From assembly GCF_002968015.1 (NCBI RefSeq), contig NZ_PUIP01000018.1:62001-126000 (forward strand): DNA of 64,000 nt, read 5' to 3'. The notes under the pieces are model-generated. The model made no database searches. It worked only from the letters and a program-made list of their open reading frames with translations, and was not told the DNA's origin. Below, one piece after another: positions 1 to 8,879 of this stretch. The first letter of the stretch is position 1. Each line of letters begins with the position of its first letter. A program made the position numbers and the translations under genes. This DNA is from Massilia phosphatilytica. GTDB taxonomy: Bacteria > Pseudomonadota > Gammaproteobacteria > Burkholderiales > Burkholderiaceae_D.

Positions 1-2251
1 TGTAGATGGCCGGGCAAGGCTGGACGCCGAATTCCGCGCGCACGTCGCCGCACTGGTAGTCGTCGCTGTAGTTGTAGAAGCCGTGCACCTTGGTGTCGAT
101 GAAGGCGAAGCCGCCGCCCACGCGCGCGCCGCGCCACGGCTTGTAGTCCCACTCCAGTTCCAGGCCTGGGATGCGGGTGTCGCCCACGTTGATCGTGCGC
201 CAGGCTTCGTACACGTCGCACTTGGGCTGGTCGGCCGGGCAAGGCTTGTGGTCGTCCGGGATGATCTGGTTGATGAAGTAGTTCCCCGTCAGCTGCATGT
301 CCTTGTAGCGCATGTAGAACGCGGTGGCGGACAGGCTCAGGCGGTTGTCCAGGAAGCGGCCCTTCCAGCCGAGTTCATAGTTGGTGACGGTCTCCGGACC
401 ATACGGCAGGAACGTCGCCTCGCCCGGCTTGCCCGTCGCGGCGCACAGGTGGTAGTTGCAGCTGTCGACCTTGTCCGCGAAGCCGCCCGCCTTGTAGCCC
501 GTCGAGACGGAGGCGTACGCCATCTGGCGCGGCGTGATCTGGTACTGCAGGCCGGCGCGCCACGTCGTCTTGCCCCAGGTTTCCTTGTGATCGTTGTTGG
601 TCGCGTTGGCGTAGCCGGCATACGCGATCGGTCCGCCGCCCGCCCAGCCCATCTGCTGCGTCAGGTCGGTACCATCGTGGATACGGAAGCCCGGCGTGCC
701 CGGGATACCGCGGTCGTACAGGCCGCGGTAATAGGCCGGGTTGCCGATCCAGTTGACGCCGTACACCTTGCCGCCCTTGTCTTCCTTCGAATCGCGGCTG
801 TAGCGCGCGCCCAGCGTGGCCGTCCACTTCGGTGCGAAGCTCCAGTCGGCCTGGCCGAAGATGGCCTTCGAATCGATCTGGCGGTTCGGCTGCGCGTACA
901 CCACACTGCCCGGGTCGCCGAACGGCTTCTGGATCGCTTCCGTCATCTCGTAGTCGATGCGGTTACGCTCGTGCATCCAGAACAGGCCGGACACGTATTT
1001 CAGGGAACCCAGCTGCTGCTTGAGCTGCAGTTCGTGCACGGTCGACAGGTAGCGCGAATCCGCCGTGCGGTGCCACGTGTCGCGCAGGGGCCAGGTGCCC
1101 CAGTTGCCGTCCTTCGTATTTGGGAACGGGGCGATGTCGGCCCACGACGGCGCGTTCTGCAAGCCCAGGTCGTCGTCCGAGATCTGGCTGCGGCGCTGGT
1201 CGGCGATGGCGAAGTTGTAGCTGACCGACGTGCGGTCGTTGACGTTCCAGTCCGCACCGGCGCGCACCGTGCGGATCTTCATGTCGGTCTGACCCGGCAC
1301 GTTGACGTTGATGTAGAACTCGTCGTTGGTGCAGGCGTAGCGCGTGCCGACGCCGGCGCCGCAGTCGCGGAAGAACGCGTAGCCGGCGCTCGAATCCTGG
1401 AAGTGTTCGTATGCGGCGTGCAGCGTGAGGTCCTTGTTGACGCGCAGGAGGCCCTGCAGGCGCGCGGCCCACTCGTTCTGGTTGGTGTAGTAGTCGGACG
1501 GGCGCACCTGGCGGTTGTAGCGCATGTCGACGTCCGGCACGCCGTTCGGGATCCAGCCCTTCGACGGCACGTTCGCTTCCGACAGGTCCTGGTGCTGGTC
1601 GGCGTAGCCGTCGCGGCGCACGCGCATGAACGAGCCGCGCAGCGCCAGTTTGTCGTTGACGACGACGTTCTGCACCCAGTTCACCTGCTTCTTGTTGTAG
1701 TTGCCGAAGTCGGTGTCGACGCGGCCGTAGTTGCCGTTGAAGTCGGGCTTGGCGGTGATGACGTTGACGCTGCCGCCCGTCGAGTTACGGCCGAACAGCG
1801 TGCCCTGCGGACCGCGCAGCACCTCGAGCTGGTCGATGTCGAACATCAGCGCCTGCGCGCCCTGCGGCCGCGGCGAATACAGGCCGTCGACGTGGAAGCC
1901 GACGGCCGGATCGCCCGTCTCGGTGAAGTTTGTCGACGTGATACCGCGGATCGTGATCTGCACGCCGTTGTCGAGGCCCGTGTCAATGGTGACGTTGGGG
2001 ATCTCGTTGGCCATGTCGCGGATGTTGGTGGCGCCCTTGCGGGTCAGCTGGTCCTGCGAGAACGCGGTCACGGCGACCGGCGTCTTGAGCAGCGAGGTGC
2101 TGAAGCGGGTGGCGGTCACGGTCACTTCCGGGATCGTGTCGGCGGATTGCGCGGGTTTGGTGTCGGCTTGCGCCCAGGCGGGCATGGCGGCGAAGGCGCA
2201 GGCACTGGCGACGGCCACGCTCATGGCCGTCCGTTTCATCGGATGCAGCAT
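1..2251 (-). CDS. TonB-dependent outer-membrane receptor (3' end outside window)
   Basis: Outer-membrane, TonB-energised importer of the kind paired with carbohydrate or siderophore uptake. The ATG at 2251 follows AGGAG with good spacing. A signal peptide (MKRTAMSVAVASACAFAA, ending near AWAQA, residue 29) is followed by a PEVTVTATR segment (about 41-49) and a plug domain with VLRGPQGTLFGRN (about 144-156). About 750 residues of plug and barrel are visible and the reading frame runs off the left edge, so the C-terminal strand and the stop are missing. It lies upstream of, and on the same strand as, whatever lies left of the window. The GH2 gene ends 188 bases upstream, and the two probably share a regulator through TTTAGTAAA-type sites. 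The substrate is inferred from context to be a plant or microbial oligosaccharide. The receptor family is certain; the ligand is not. Confidence 0.93.
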   Translation of the reverse strand, partial: MLHPMKRTAMSVAVASACAFAAMPAWAQADTKPAQSADTIPEVTVTATRFSTSLLKTPVAVTAFSQDQLTRKGATNIRDMANEIPNVTIDTGLDNGVQITIRGITSTNFTETGDPAVGFHVDGLYSPRPQGAQALMFDIDQLEVLRGPQGTLFGRNSTGGSVNVITAKPDFNGNYGRVDTDFGNYNKKQVNWVQNVVVNDKLALRGSFMRVRRDGYADQHQDLSEANVPSKGWIPNGVPDVDMRYNRQVRPSDYYTNQNEWAARLQGLLRVNKDLTLHAAYEHFQDSSAGYAFFRDCGAGVGTRYACTNDEFYINVNVPGQTDMKIRTVRAGADWNVNDRTSVSYNFAIADQRRSQISDDDLGLQNAPSWADIAPFPNTKDGNWGTWPLRDTWHRTADSRYLSTVHELQLKQQLGSLKYVSGLFWMHERNRIDYEMTEAIQKPFGDPGSVVYAQPNRQIDSKAIFGQADWSFAPKWTATLGARYSRDSKEDKGGKVYGVNWIGNPAYYRGLYDRGIPGTPGFRIHDGTDLTQQMGWAGGGPIAYAGYANATNNDHKETWGKTTWRAGLQYQITPRQMAYASVSTGYKAGGFADKVDSCNYHLCAATGKPGEATFLPYGPETVTNYELGWKGRFLDNRLSLSATAFYMRYKDMQLTGNYFINQIIPDDHKPCPADQPKCDVYEAWRTINVGDTRIPGLELEWDYKPWRGARVGGGFAFIDTKVHGFYNYSDDYQCGDVRAEFGVQPCPAIY

Positions 2252-2365
2252 CGTATCTCCTTGGTCTTTTGATTTATGCGTGCCGGCGATGCGGGGACCG
2301 GCACGTGGTCGGGACAGAGGACCGGTGAACCGATCCCGTACGGACAAGTATTTCAAGCGAGATTC

Positions 2366-2418
2366 GTAAAATCAAAGAATTTCGCCGGACACCTTTTAGT
2401 TTCTTCGTCTTTACTAAA
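2366..2418. promoter_or_regulatory. Putative operator elements upstream of the TonB receptor
   Basis: The AT-rich gap before the receptor carries GTAAAATCAAA (2366-2376) and an inverted pair TTTAGT (2395-2400) / ACTAAA (2413-2418), which includes TTTACTAAA (2410-2418). The same 9-mer, or its complement, recurs in front of the GH28 and GH39 genes. This suggests a common repressor or activator; no regulator gene for it lies nearby. Confidence 0.4.
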
Positions 2419-2439
2419 CAAGCGGCTTGTCGCGCACGT

Positions 2440-5400
2440 TCAAGGCTGCGCCGCGTCCACCGCGACCGCCTGTTCCGGGCCGTTCCAGGCCCGCACGGCG
2501 ACCTTGAGCGCACCCTCCGCGCCAGCAAATTCGGCGCTGACAGTCCGGCTCTCGCCCGGCATCAGCGCCACGTAGTTGTCCGACCAGTACACGGGCAATA
2601 CGCGCGCACCGGCGCCGTCGAGCAGAGTCAGTTTCGTGTTCAACAGGGGCACTTTGGACGGATTGGTGAGCGTGACGTCCACCTTGCGCGTGGCACCGGT
2701 CGTGCGGGCGGATGCGCGCACGGTCACGGGCACGCTGGCCAGCGTATCGAGGCCGCGCTGGCGCTCGGGGCTCGCCGAAGGCCAGTACACGTTGTCCGAG
2801 ACCGTACGGTCCGCGCCGTCGGTCAGCGTCAGCTTCACGACCAGCAGGCCTTCGCGCGCCAGCAGCGGCGCGATGCCGAGGTCGATCGGTCCCGACGTTG
2901 CCACGCCGGGCACGCTGACGGCGGCGGCACCCCGGCCCGCCAGCCGGCCGTCGACGGTCCAGGCCTCGAATGCGACGCGCGCATTGTCCAGCGGCGCGGT
3001 CGGGTTGTTGATGACGTCGACCGTGTGATCGGGCAGGTTCATCTGCACGTGCACGGGTTCGGACGCGTGTTTCGTGCCGTAATAGGCGGCGTGCGTGTCG
3101 TAGTCGTGGCTGAGGATCTGCCACATCGTGCTCGGCCAGGCCGGTTGCGTCATCCACAGCATGCGGCCGCTGTTCTCGCGCCACAGTCCCGCATTCATGC
3201 CTTCGAAGATCGCTCGGTGCGATTCGTAGTTCATCAGCTGCGCCTTGCGCTCGAAGTCGGCCAGCGACGCCGGCGCGCCGTACTGCCGCTCGAGCGCCTT
3301 CATGAACGGTTCCACGCGGCCGTTGCCGCTGGCGTGCCAGTCGTGGTACGCGGCGGTGTCGCCCAGCGGCCAGCGCTCGGATGCCGGCGCAAAGGCCTCG
3401 AACGCTTCACGCGTGGGGAACGACGGCGTGCCCACCTCGACGGCGAAGCCCTTGCCGTGCGTCGTGAAATACGTCTCCGGCGGCTGGTAGTCGTACGGGC
3501 CGCTGTTCTGCAGGTTCACGCGGTTGGAGCTGCCCGTGTACCAGCGCGTGCCGTCTTCCGCGTAGATCAGCGCCTCCAGCTTCTCGTTCAGCGCCGGCTG
3601 CGGCACGCCTTCGTTGCGGCCGAACCAGGCGATGATCGAGGGATGGTTGCGGAAGCGGCGCACCACGTCGACGGCATTCGCCATGAACAGGTCGACGTCC
3701 TGCGGCTCGATGTTGTAGTCCTGCGTCGAGGCCCAGAAGTCGTTCAGCACCATCAGCCCGTATTCGTCGGCCAGCTCGAAGAACGTCTCTTCCGTGTTCT
3801 GGCCGACCCAGTTGCGGATGATGTTCACGTGGGCGTCGCGGTGCAGGCGGAAATACGGTTCCAGGCGCGCGCGGTCGACGCGTTTCATGAAGTCGTCCAT
3901 GCCCCAGTTGCCGCCGCGCGCCGCGATGCGCACGCCGTTGACCTTGATGACGAGGTAGGGCGAGAGGCGCGTGTCGGACAGTTCGCGGACCGCGTCCGTG
4001 CCCTCCGCTTCCGTACGCAGGCTCGTCGCCCACTGGTTGTCGGCGACCTTGCGCAGCGCCTCGTGGCGGGCGTCGGTGATGCGCACGCCAAGCGCGTGGC
4101 CCTTCGTGAAATCGGCCTCCACGCGGCGCAGGTGGCCCGCCTGGTCGACCAGCGACAGTTCGTACGTCACGCTGCGGATGCCGAACGCGGTGCGCGCATG
4201 GTCGGACAGCGCCGCGCCCTGCAGCACGTCGACGTCGAGGTCGTGCAGTTCCGGCTTGCCGTAGCCGTTCGGCCACCACAGGCGCGGCTGCCTGACCTTC
4301 AGCGCGGCGAATTCGTTCGACGCGAAGCGCACGGTGCGCGTGCCGGGCGCCACGTCCAGCGTGCGGCTCACGACGATCGGCTGCATCGATCCCGCCCGGT
4401 CGCGGATGGTGGCGCGCACCGTGGCGCGCACGGTCTTGTTCGACAGATTCGTCACCGGCACCTCGATCCCGACGTCGGCCTCGCCATGGTCGTCCGCGAG
4501 CGCCGTGATCACGTGCGCATCGCCCACGCGCACGTCGCCGGTGCTGCGCAGGACGACGTCCTGCCACAGGCCCGTGTTGCGGTCGCGGACGGACGGGATC
4601 CAGTCCCAGCCCTCGGTGGCGATGAAGGTGGGACCATCCTGCGCCTGCACGCCGCCGTTCTCGCCGACGCCGGCCGCGATGGATTCCTCGTGCGCGATGC
4701 CGGGATGCGGCGGCGGCGACACCTTGACGGCGATGACGTTTTCTCCTGTCGGCTTCAGGTACGGGCCCAGGTCGATGCTGCCGCGCACGAAGGCGCCGCG
4801 GGTCGTGCCGGCGCGGCGGCCGTTGACCCAGATCTCGGATGCGTAATTGATGCCCTTGAACGTGACGAACAGGTGGCGGCCGCGCTTGTGGTCGCGCGGC
4901 AGCGTGAAGCTGGTGCGATACCACCAGTCCTGGCGGCTGAGGCTTTCCGGAATGGCGAGGTTGTCGAGGCCATGTGCAGGACTCGGATAAACGCCGCGGT
5001 CCACGAGCGTCGTCAACACCGTACCCGGCACCGTGGCCTTGTGCCAGCGCGAAGCGTCGTAGCCGCCGCTGGCGATCTGTTGCGCGGATCCCGATGCCTG
5101 GTCGGCCGATTGCAGCGTCCACGCGCGGATCGTCCATTCGTTCGCGCCGCGCGGCTCCAGCGCCGGACCCGCATACGCCGGCACCGCGACCGGCTTCGAT
5201 GGCGGCGTCGCGCTCTGCGGCAGCGTCCACGCGTCCTGCGGCGCGAGCTGGCCGGCCATCTGGCGGGTCTGCAGCGGCCAGTGCGGGCTGCCGGTCTCGA
5301 ACACGATCATGCCCTCGTTTGGCGGCGCCGCCGCGAGCCGCGCGACGGCTTGCCCATCCAACGCTTCGTCCGCCACCGTCAGCCCGGCCACGCGGCCGGC

Positions 5401-5907
5401 GAACGCGGGACCGGTGCCCGTGCGGGGTGCGATCGCGAGCTGCGCGGCGGCCGCTGCCCCGCCATCCACATCGCGCCGCGCCACTTCCCTGCCGTTCGCG
5501 TACAGCACGACGTGGCGGCCGTCCCGGCTGGCCGCGACATGGGTCCAGGCGCCGGCGGGCAGCGTCACGTCGCTGCGCAGCGGCGCGCCCACGCCGCAGA
5601 AGGCCAGCTTGCCATCCACGCTGCACAGGTAGCCGATGCCGTCCACGCCGGCCAGCAGCGCCGTCCCGCGCGCGGCCGCCGACGGCTTGAACCAGCCGCC
5701 GATGGCGAAGCGCTGCGCCGCCAGCGTCACGCCCCCGGGCGCTTTCTTGACCAGGCCATCGGCGGCAGCCGGGAATTCGGCGTTGAATGGTCCCCACGTG
5801 GCCGCATGGGTGGCGGACGCCGCCAGCAGCAAGGCGGCGAGCATGGCGTTCATGGGACGGCGTGGACGGATGAAGGGCGTGGGCAGGCCCGAACTGGCGT
5901 GGCGCAT
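2440..5907 (-). CDS. Secreted GH2 glycosidase with N-terminal LamG-like domain (mannosidase/exo-glucosaminidase type)
   Basis: A 1155-residue exported glycoside hydrolase family 2 enzyme. The ATG at 5907 has GGAG six bases upstream. An 18-residue basic leader precedes the hydrophobic stretch MLAALLLAASATHA, so the signal peptide has a long n-region. Residues about 45-200 look like a concanavalin/LamG fold. The GH2 jelly-roll follows (about 325-460: WWYRTSF, GINYASEIWVNG, EGWDWIP), then an Ig-like domain and the TIM barrel. The acid/base Glu is in GRNEG (about 765) and a candidate nucleophile is in AVEVGTP (about 823). The GWDWIP and NEG signatures resemble the beta-mannosidase/exo-beta-glucosaminidase/endo-mannosidase branch more than beta-galactosidases. 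It probably acts with the adjacent receptor and the divergent GH28 enzyme. The family is firm; the exact sugar is not. Confidence 0.92.
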   Translation of the reverse strand: MRHASSGLPTPFIRPRRPMNAMLAALLLAASATHAATWGPFNAEFPAAADGLVKKAPGGVTLAAQRFAIGGWFKPSAAARGTALLAGVDGIGYLCSVDGKLAFCGVGAPLRSDVTLPAGAWTHVAASRDGRHVVLYANGREVARRDVDGGAAAAAQLAIAPRTGTGPAFAGRVAGLTVADEALDGQAVARLAAAPPNEGMIVFETGSPHWPLQTRQMAGQLAPQDAWTLPQSATPPSKPVAVPAYAGPALEPRGANEWTIRAWTLQSADQASGSAQQIASGGYDASRWHKATVPGTVLTTLVDRGVYPSPAHGLDNLAIPESLSRQDWWYRTSFTLPRDHKRGRHLFVTFKGINYASEIWVNGRRAGTTRGAFVRGSIDLGPYLKPTGENVIAVKVSPPPHPGIAHEESIAAGVGENGGVQAQDGPTFIATEGWDWIPSVRDRNTGLWQDVVLRSTGDVRVGDAHVITALADDHGEADVGIEVPVTNLSNKTVRATVRATIRDRAGSMQPIVVSRTLDVAPGTRTVRFASNEFAALKVRQPRLWWPNGYGKPELHDLDVDVLQGAALSDHARTAFGIRSVTYELSLVDQAGHLRRVEADFTKGHALGVRITDARHEALRKVADNQWATSLRTEAEGTDAVRELSDTRLSPYLVIKVNGVRIAARGGNWGMDDFMKRVDRARLEPYFRLHRDAHVNIIRNWVGQNTEETFFELADEYGLMVLNDFWASTQDYNIEPQDVDLFMANAVDVVRRFRNHPSIIAWFGRNEGVPQPALNEKLEALIYAEDGTRWYTGSSNRVNLQNSGPYDYQPPETYFTTHGKGFAVEVGTPSFPTREAFEAFAPASERWPLGDTAAYHDWHASGNGRVEPFMKALERQYGAPASLADFERKAQLMNYESHRAIFEGMNAGLWRENSGRMLWMTQPAWPSTMWQILSHDYDTHAAYYGTKHASEPVHVQMNLPDHTVDVINNPTAPLDNARVAFEAWTVDGRLAGRGAAAVSVPGVATSGPIDLGIAPLLAREGLLVVKLTLTDGADRTVSDNVYWPSASPERQRGLDTLASVPVTVRASARTTGATRKVDVTLTNPSKVPLLNTKLTLLDGAGARVLPVYWSDNYVALMPGESRTVSAEFAGAEGALKVAVRAWNGPEQAVAVDAAQP

Positions 5908-6019
5908 GATGGTCTCCGGGATAGGCAGAAGCCCCGGCGCGGACGGCCGGGATCGTTGTGCGGCGGATTCTGCATCCGCCCGGAGGGAGGGTCAAACGCC
6001 GGAAAGGCTTTGCGACGCT

Positions 6020-6107
6020 GTTTAGTCGTGATTACTAAACTGCCCGCGACTGCACGAAAAAAGGGCCTGCCCGCCGCGCGGACAGCGGTGCGCAGCGTTT
6101 TAGTAAA
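6020..6107. promoter_or_regulatory. Divergent GH2/GH28 control region with perfect inverted repeat
   Basis: Between the divergent GH2 and GH28 genes lies a perfect 7-base inverted repeat, GTTTAGT (6020-6026) and ACTAAAC (6034-6040) with a 7-base spacer, plus a TTTAGTAAA copy at 6099-6107. The same half-sites occur upstream of the receptor at 2251 and of the GH39 gene, consistent with a shared sugar-responsive transcription factor. That role is inferred from position and symmetry only. Confidence 0.45.
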
Positions 6108-6189
6108 GCCGCCTGGCCGGCCTCTTGCGTGCCAGCCATGAGATCCATAATATCGATGTGTTCCCACTCCCTCTCCACGATTCGACTTC

Positions 6190-7800
6190 ATGGACAAACT
6201 TTCACGACGCCGTCATTTCCTTGGTTCGGCCACCGGACTCGCCGCATCGCTTCCGGTGCTGTTTGCCGGCGGGTTCAGCGCCAGCGCGCAGGCGCACAGC
6301 GCGGCGCGCCACGATGTGCGCGACTACGGCGCGCGCGGCGACGGTAAAACGGTCGACTCCGGCGCCATCAACGCCGCCATCGAGGCGGCAGCCAAGGCCG
6401 GTGGCGGCACCGTGCAGTTCCCGCCCGGGCGGTACCTGTCCGCCTCGATCCGGCTGCGCAGCCGCGTCACGCTGCACCTGGAAGCGGGCGCGGTGATCGA
6501 AGCGGTGGATTGGAAGGTCGCCCAGTACGACCTGCCGGAACCGAATGAAGCGGGCGGCAACTACCAGGACTTCGGCCACAGCCACTGGAAAAACAGCCTG
6601 ATCTGGGGCATCGGCCTGGACAGCGTTGCGATCACCGGCATGGGCCACATCGATGGCAAGGGACTCAACCCGGGCTACAGGAAGCTGCCCGACGGGAGCA
6701 TCCGCTACGACGCGGACGGCGGGCCGGGCGAAGGCAACAAGGCGATTGCGCTGCGTGAATGCAATAATGTCCTGCTGCGCGACTTCGGCATTTTGATGGG
6801 GGGCCATTTCGGCATCCTGGCAACCGGATGCAGCAACGTGACCGTCGATAATCTGCGTATCGATACCAACCGCGACGGCATGGATATCGATTGCTGCAGC
6901 AATGTGCGCATTTCCAGGTGCAGCGTCAATTCGCCCTGGGATGACGGCATCTGCCTGAAGGCGTCGTATGCGCTGGGCAGGGTCGCTGCCTGCGAAAACA
7001 TCACGATTTCGGATTGTTACGTGGCCGGGAACTTCGACGTCGGTACGTTGCTGGACGGGACATTCAAGCGCAGTGCACCGGAATACCACTCGGGCCGCTT
7101 CGGGCGGATCAAGCTCGGCACGGAATCGAATGGCGACTTCCGGAACATCACCGTCACCAACTGCGTTTTCGACGATTGCCGCGGCCTGGCCATCGAGAGC
7201 GTGGACGGTTCGCACATCGAAGACCTCACGATTTCCAACATCACCATGCGCAAGGTGGCCAACGATCCGATCTTCATCTGCCTCGGCGCGCGCTTGCGCG
7301 GGCCGGATGCACTACCGGTCGGGAGCATCAGGCGCGTCACCATCAGCAATATCGTGGTCTCGGGCGCCCAGGCGGGTTTTACCAGCACCATCAGCGGCTT
7401 GCCCGGCCATCCGGTCGAGGACATCCACTTGTCGAACCTGCGTTTGCACGTCGAAGGCGGAGGCACGGCCACGCTGCGCGACGCGGTCCCGCTGGAAAAG
7501 CCGAAAGCGTATCCCGAGCCGGGCATGTTCGGGCCGTGCCCGGCCTATGGCCTGTATGTGCGCCACGCTGCCGGCATCGACGTCGACCATGTCACGGTGA
7601 CGTACGCGCAGCCCGACGCGCGTGCCGCCTTCGTGCTGGAGGATGTGCGGGACGCCACCTTCAGCGCGGTCAACGCCCAGCCGGGCAGCAGTGGCGCAGC
7701 GCTGTTCGACTTGCGGTCGGTGGCAGACTTCACGGTGCGCGATACGCGCCGGGTCAAGGACCAGCACATCCCCGAGGCCGGGCAGCGCAAGCGTCTCTGA
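6190..7800 (+). CDS. GH28 family polygalacturonase-like enzyme with Tat signal
   Basis: A 536-residue right-handed beta-helix hydrolase of family GH28, which cleaves galacturonan or rhamnogalacturonan chains. The N-terminus has a twin-arginine motif (SRRRHFLGSA) and a hydrophobic stretch ending in ASAQA, so export by Tat is likely. The pectate-lyase-like start (VRDYGARGDGKTVDSGAI) is typical. Catalytic-type aspartates occur in RDGMDID (about 231) and PWDDGICLKA (about 250), and the substrate-binding RIK motif is present as GRIKLGTES (about 306). The usual GHG motif is not obvious; a GHFGI element occurs earlier. No strong Shine-Dalgarno is seen before the ATG. It is divergent from the GH2 gene and probably co-regulated with it. 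The product could be an exo- rather than an endo-acting enzyme. Confidence 0.9.
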   Translation: MDKLSRRRHFLGSATGLAASLPVLFAGGFSASAQAHSAARHDVRDYGARGDGKTVDSGAINAAIEAAAKAGGGTVQFPPGRYLSASIRLRSRVTLHLEAGAVIEAVDWKVAQYDLPEPNEAGGNYQDFGHSHWKNSLIWGIGLDSVAITGMGHIDGKGLNPGYRKLPDGSIRYDADGGPGEGNKAIALRECNNVLLRDFGILMGGHFGILATGCSNVTVDNLRIDTNRDGMDIDCCSNVRISRCSVNSPWDDGICLKASYALGRVAACENITISDCYVAGNFDVGTLLDGTFKRSAPEYHSGRFGRIKLGTESNGDFRNITVTNCVFDDCRGLAIESVDGSHIEDLTISNITMRKVANDPIFICLGARLRGPDALPVGSIRRVTISNIVVSGAQAGFTSTISGLPGHPVEDIHLSNLRLHVEGGGTATLRDAVPLEKPKAYPEPGMFGPCPAYGLYVRHAAGIDVDHVTVTYAQPDARAAFVLEDVRDATFSAVNAQPGSSGAALFDLRSVADFTVRDTRRVKDQHIPEAGQRKRL

Positions 7801-7811
7801 TCCGGACGCGC

Positions 7812-8486
7812 TCAGTAGGCCAGCGAGCCCTCCAGCGCGGTCTGCACGAGTGCATCGATCTCGCCGGTGATATTGGTCATCGTGCTCGCCACCACGGCGA
7901 ACTCCTTGCCGACCGGACCCGCGCGCGCGGCAACGATCTGTGCGTTGAAGGCGACCATGCGCGCCTCCCGTGCGATCGTCTTGATGTCACCCATCAATTC
8001 CTGCATCTGCCGGCGCTGCTGGAGCGCATGGCGCTTGGATTGTTCCTCGTACACCAGGGTCAGGGCGTTGAGCACGCTGAGCAGCGGCGTCGCGCTGCGC
8101 ACCAGCTCATCGAGCAGCCCGGGCGCGCGCCGCGACGTCGTGGCGATGGCGTCCAGCGTACTTTCGGCCAGTGCGATGAAGTCGCGGATGACCGGGTCGC
8201 CCCGCATCGTGCCGAAATACGCGTCGCGCAATTGCTGGCAGAAGATGCCCGGCAATCCGGCCTTCCCCTGCACCAGCGTACTATGCGCATCCTTGAAGGC
8301 TGCCAGCGTGTCGCGGGCCGTCTGGTCCGCGCCTTCATGGCCGAGCGAGGCCAGGACCGAATACAACACGACCCGCTGGGATGTGAAGCGGCGCCGGCCG
8401 GACAGGTTGATCAGGGCGCCGAACACGTCGCCGGACAGCTTGGCCTCGGGCTGGGCGGTGGATAGGGGGAGAGTTTCTGCGTGCAT
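7812..8486 (-). CDS. Soluble protein with a chemoreceptor-type signalling hairpin
   Basis: A 224-residue cytoplasmic protein without signal peptide or membrane segment. Its C-terminal third (about 165-215) carries ARMVAFNAQIVAARAG followed by GKEFAVVASTM. This corresponds to the hairpin tip of methyl-accepting chemotaxis proteins, which binds CheA and CheW (consensus near NLLALNAAIEAARAGE-GFAVVA). The N-terminal part is mostly helical and unassigned. The ATG at 8486 follows GGAG with 6-base spacing. The gene is monocistronic, convergent with GH28, with no che genes nearby. Substitutions at the tip (V, F, Q, V in place of L, L, A, E) may weaken coupling to CheA. It may be a solo sensor or adaptor; the function is inferred. 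Confidence 0.78.
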   Translation of the reverse strand: MHAETLPLSTAQPEAKLSGDVFGALINLSGRRRFTSQRVVLYSVLASLGHEGADQTARDTLAAFKDAHSTLVQGKAGLPGIFCQQLRDAYFGTMRGDPVIRDFIALAESTLDAIATTSRRAPGLLDELVRSATPLLSVLNALTLVYEEQSKRHALQQRRQMQELMGDIKTIAREARMVAFNAQIVAARAGPVGKEFAVVASTMTNITGEIDALVQTALEGSLAY

Positions 8487-8879
8487 CCTGGGCTCCGATC
8501 AGGTTGACCGCCGGCGGCGGCTGATGCAGGGCTCGATGCAGGTTTTGTGCCAGGTCTAATCGTGGCTGCTGTCGTTACATGCACTAAGTTGAATCAAACT
8601 GGCGTGAGGCCTTGCACCCAGGGCGTGAGGCAGCCCAATAATGGGCAGCTCCACCTGCTTGTTCATTGTTCTTGTTCACGTAACGTGAACACGCTGAAAA
8701 GATGAACATCCGCACCGAACAGTACTGCTCGAGTTTAAATTTCTCATCAGAGCAACCGGACGGAATGTTTCTTGAAATAAACATCCTCATCTTCCATAAT
8801 CTTGTTGGCATCACTGCAGCGCTCTCCCCGCCGCCGAGCAACAGGCACGTCGAGTACACATTTGAAAGGATATGGAAGC
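8487..8879. other. Intergenic region with a strong palindrome (8674-8690)
   Basis: No convincing gene is seen. The stretch contains GTTCACGT-A-ACGTGAAC (8674-8690), an 8-base perfect inverted repeat around one base, placed between the divergent chemoreceptor-like gene and the Cys-rich gene. It is a plausible operator for either. The Shine-Dalgarno AAAGGA at 8865-8870 belongs to the gene that starts at 8880. Confidence 0.4.

Noticed and set aside
83..2272. Long plus-strand reading frame of 729 codons opposite the TonB receptor
   Set aside because: Antisense shadow in GC-rich DNA; composition is dominated by Arg, Val and Ala and no domain is present, while the minus strand encodes a clear receptor.
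3025..6141. Plus-strand frame of 1038 codons opposite the GH2 gene
   Set aside because: Shadow of the GH2 coding region; no start signal and no recognisable fold.
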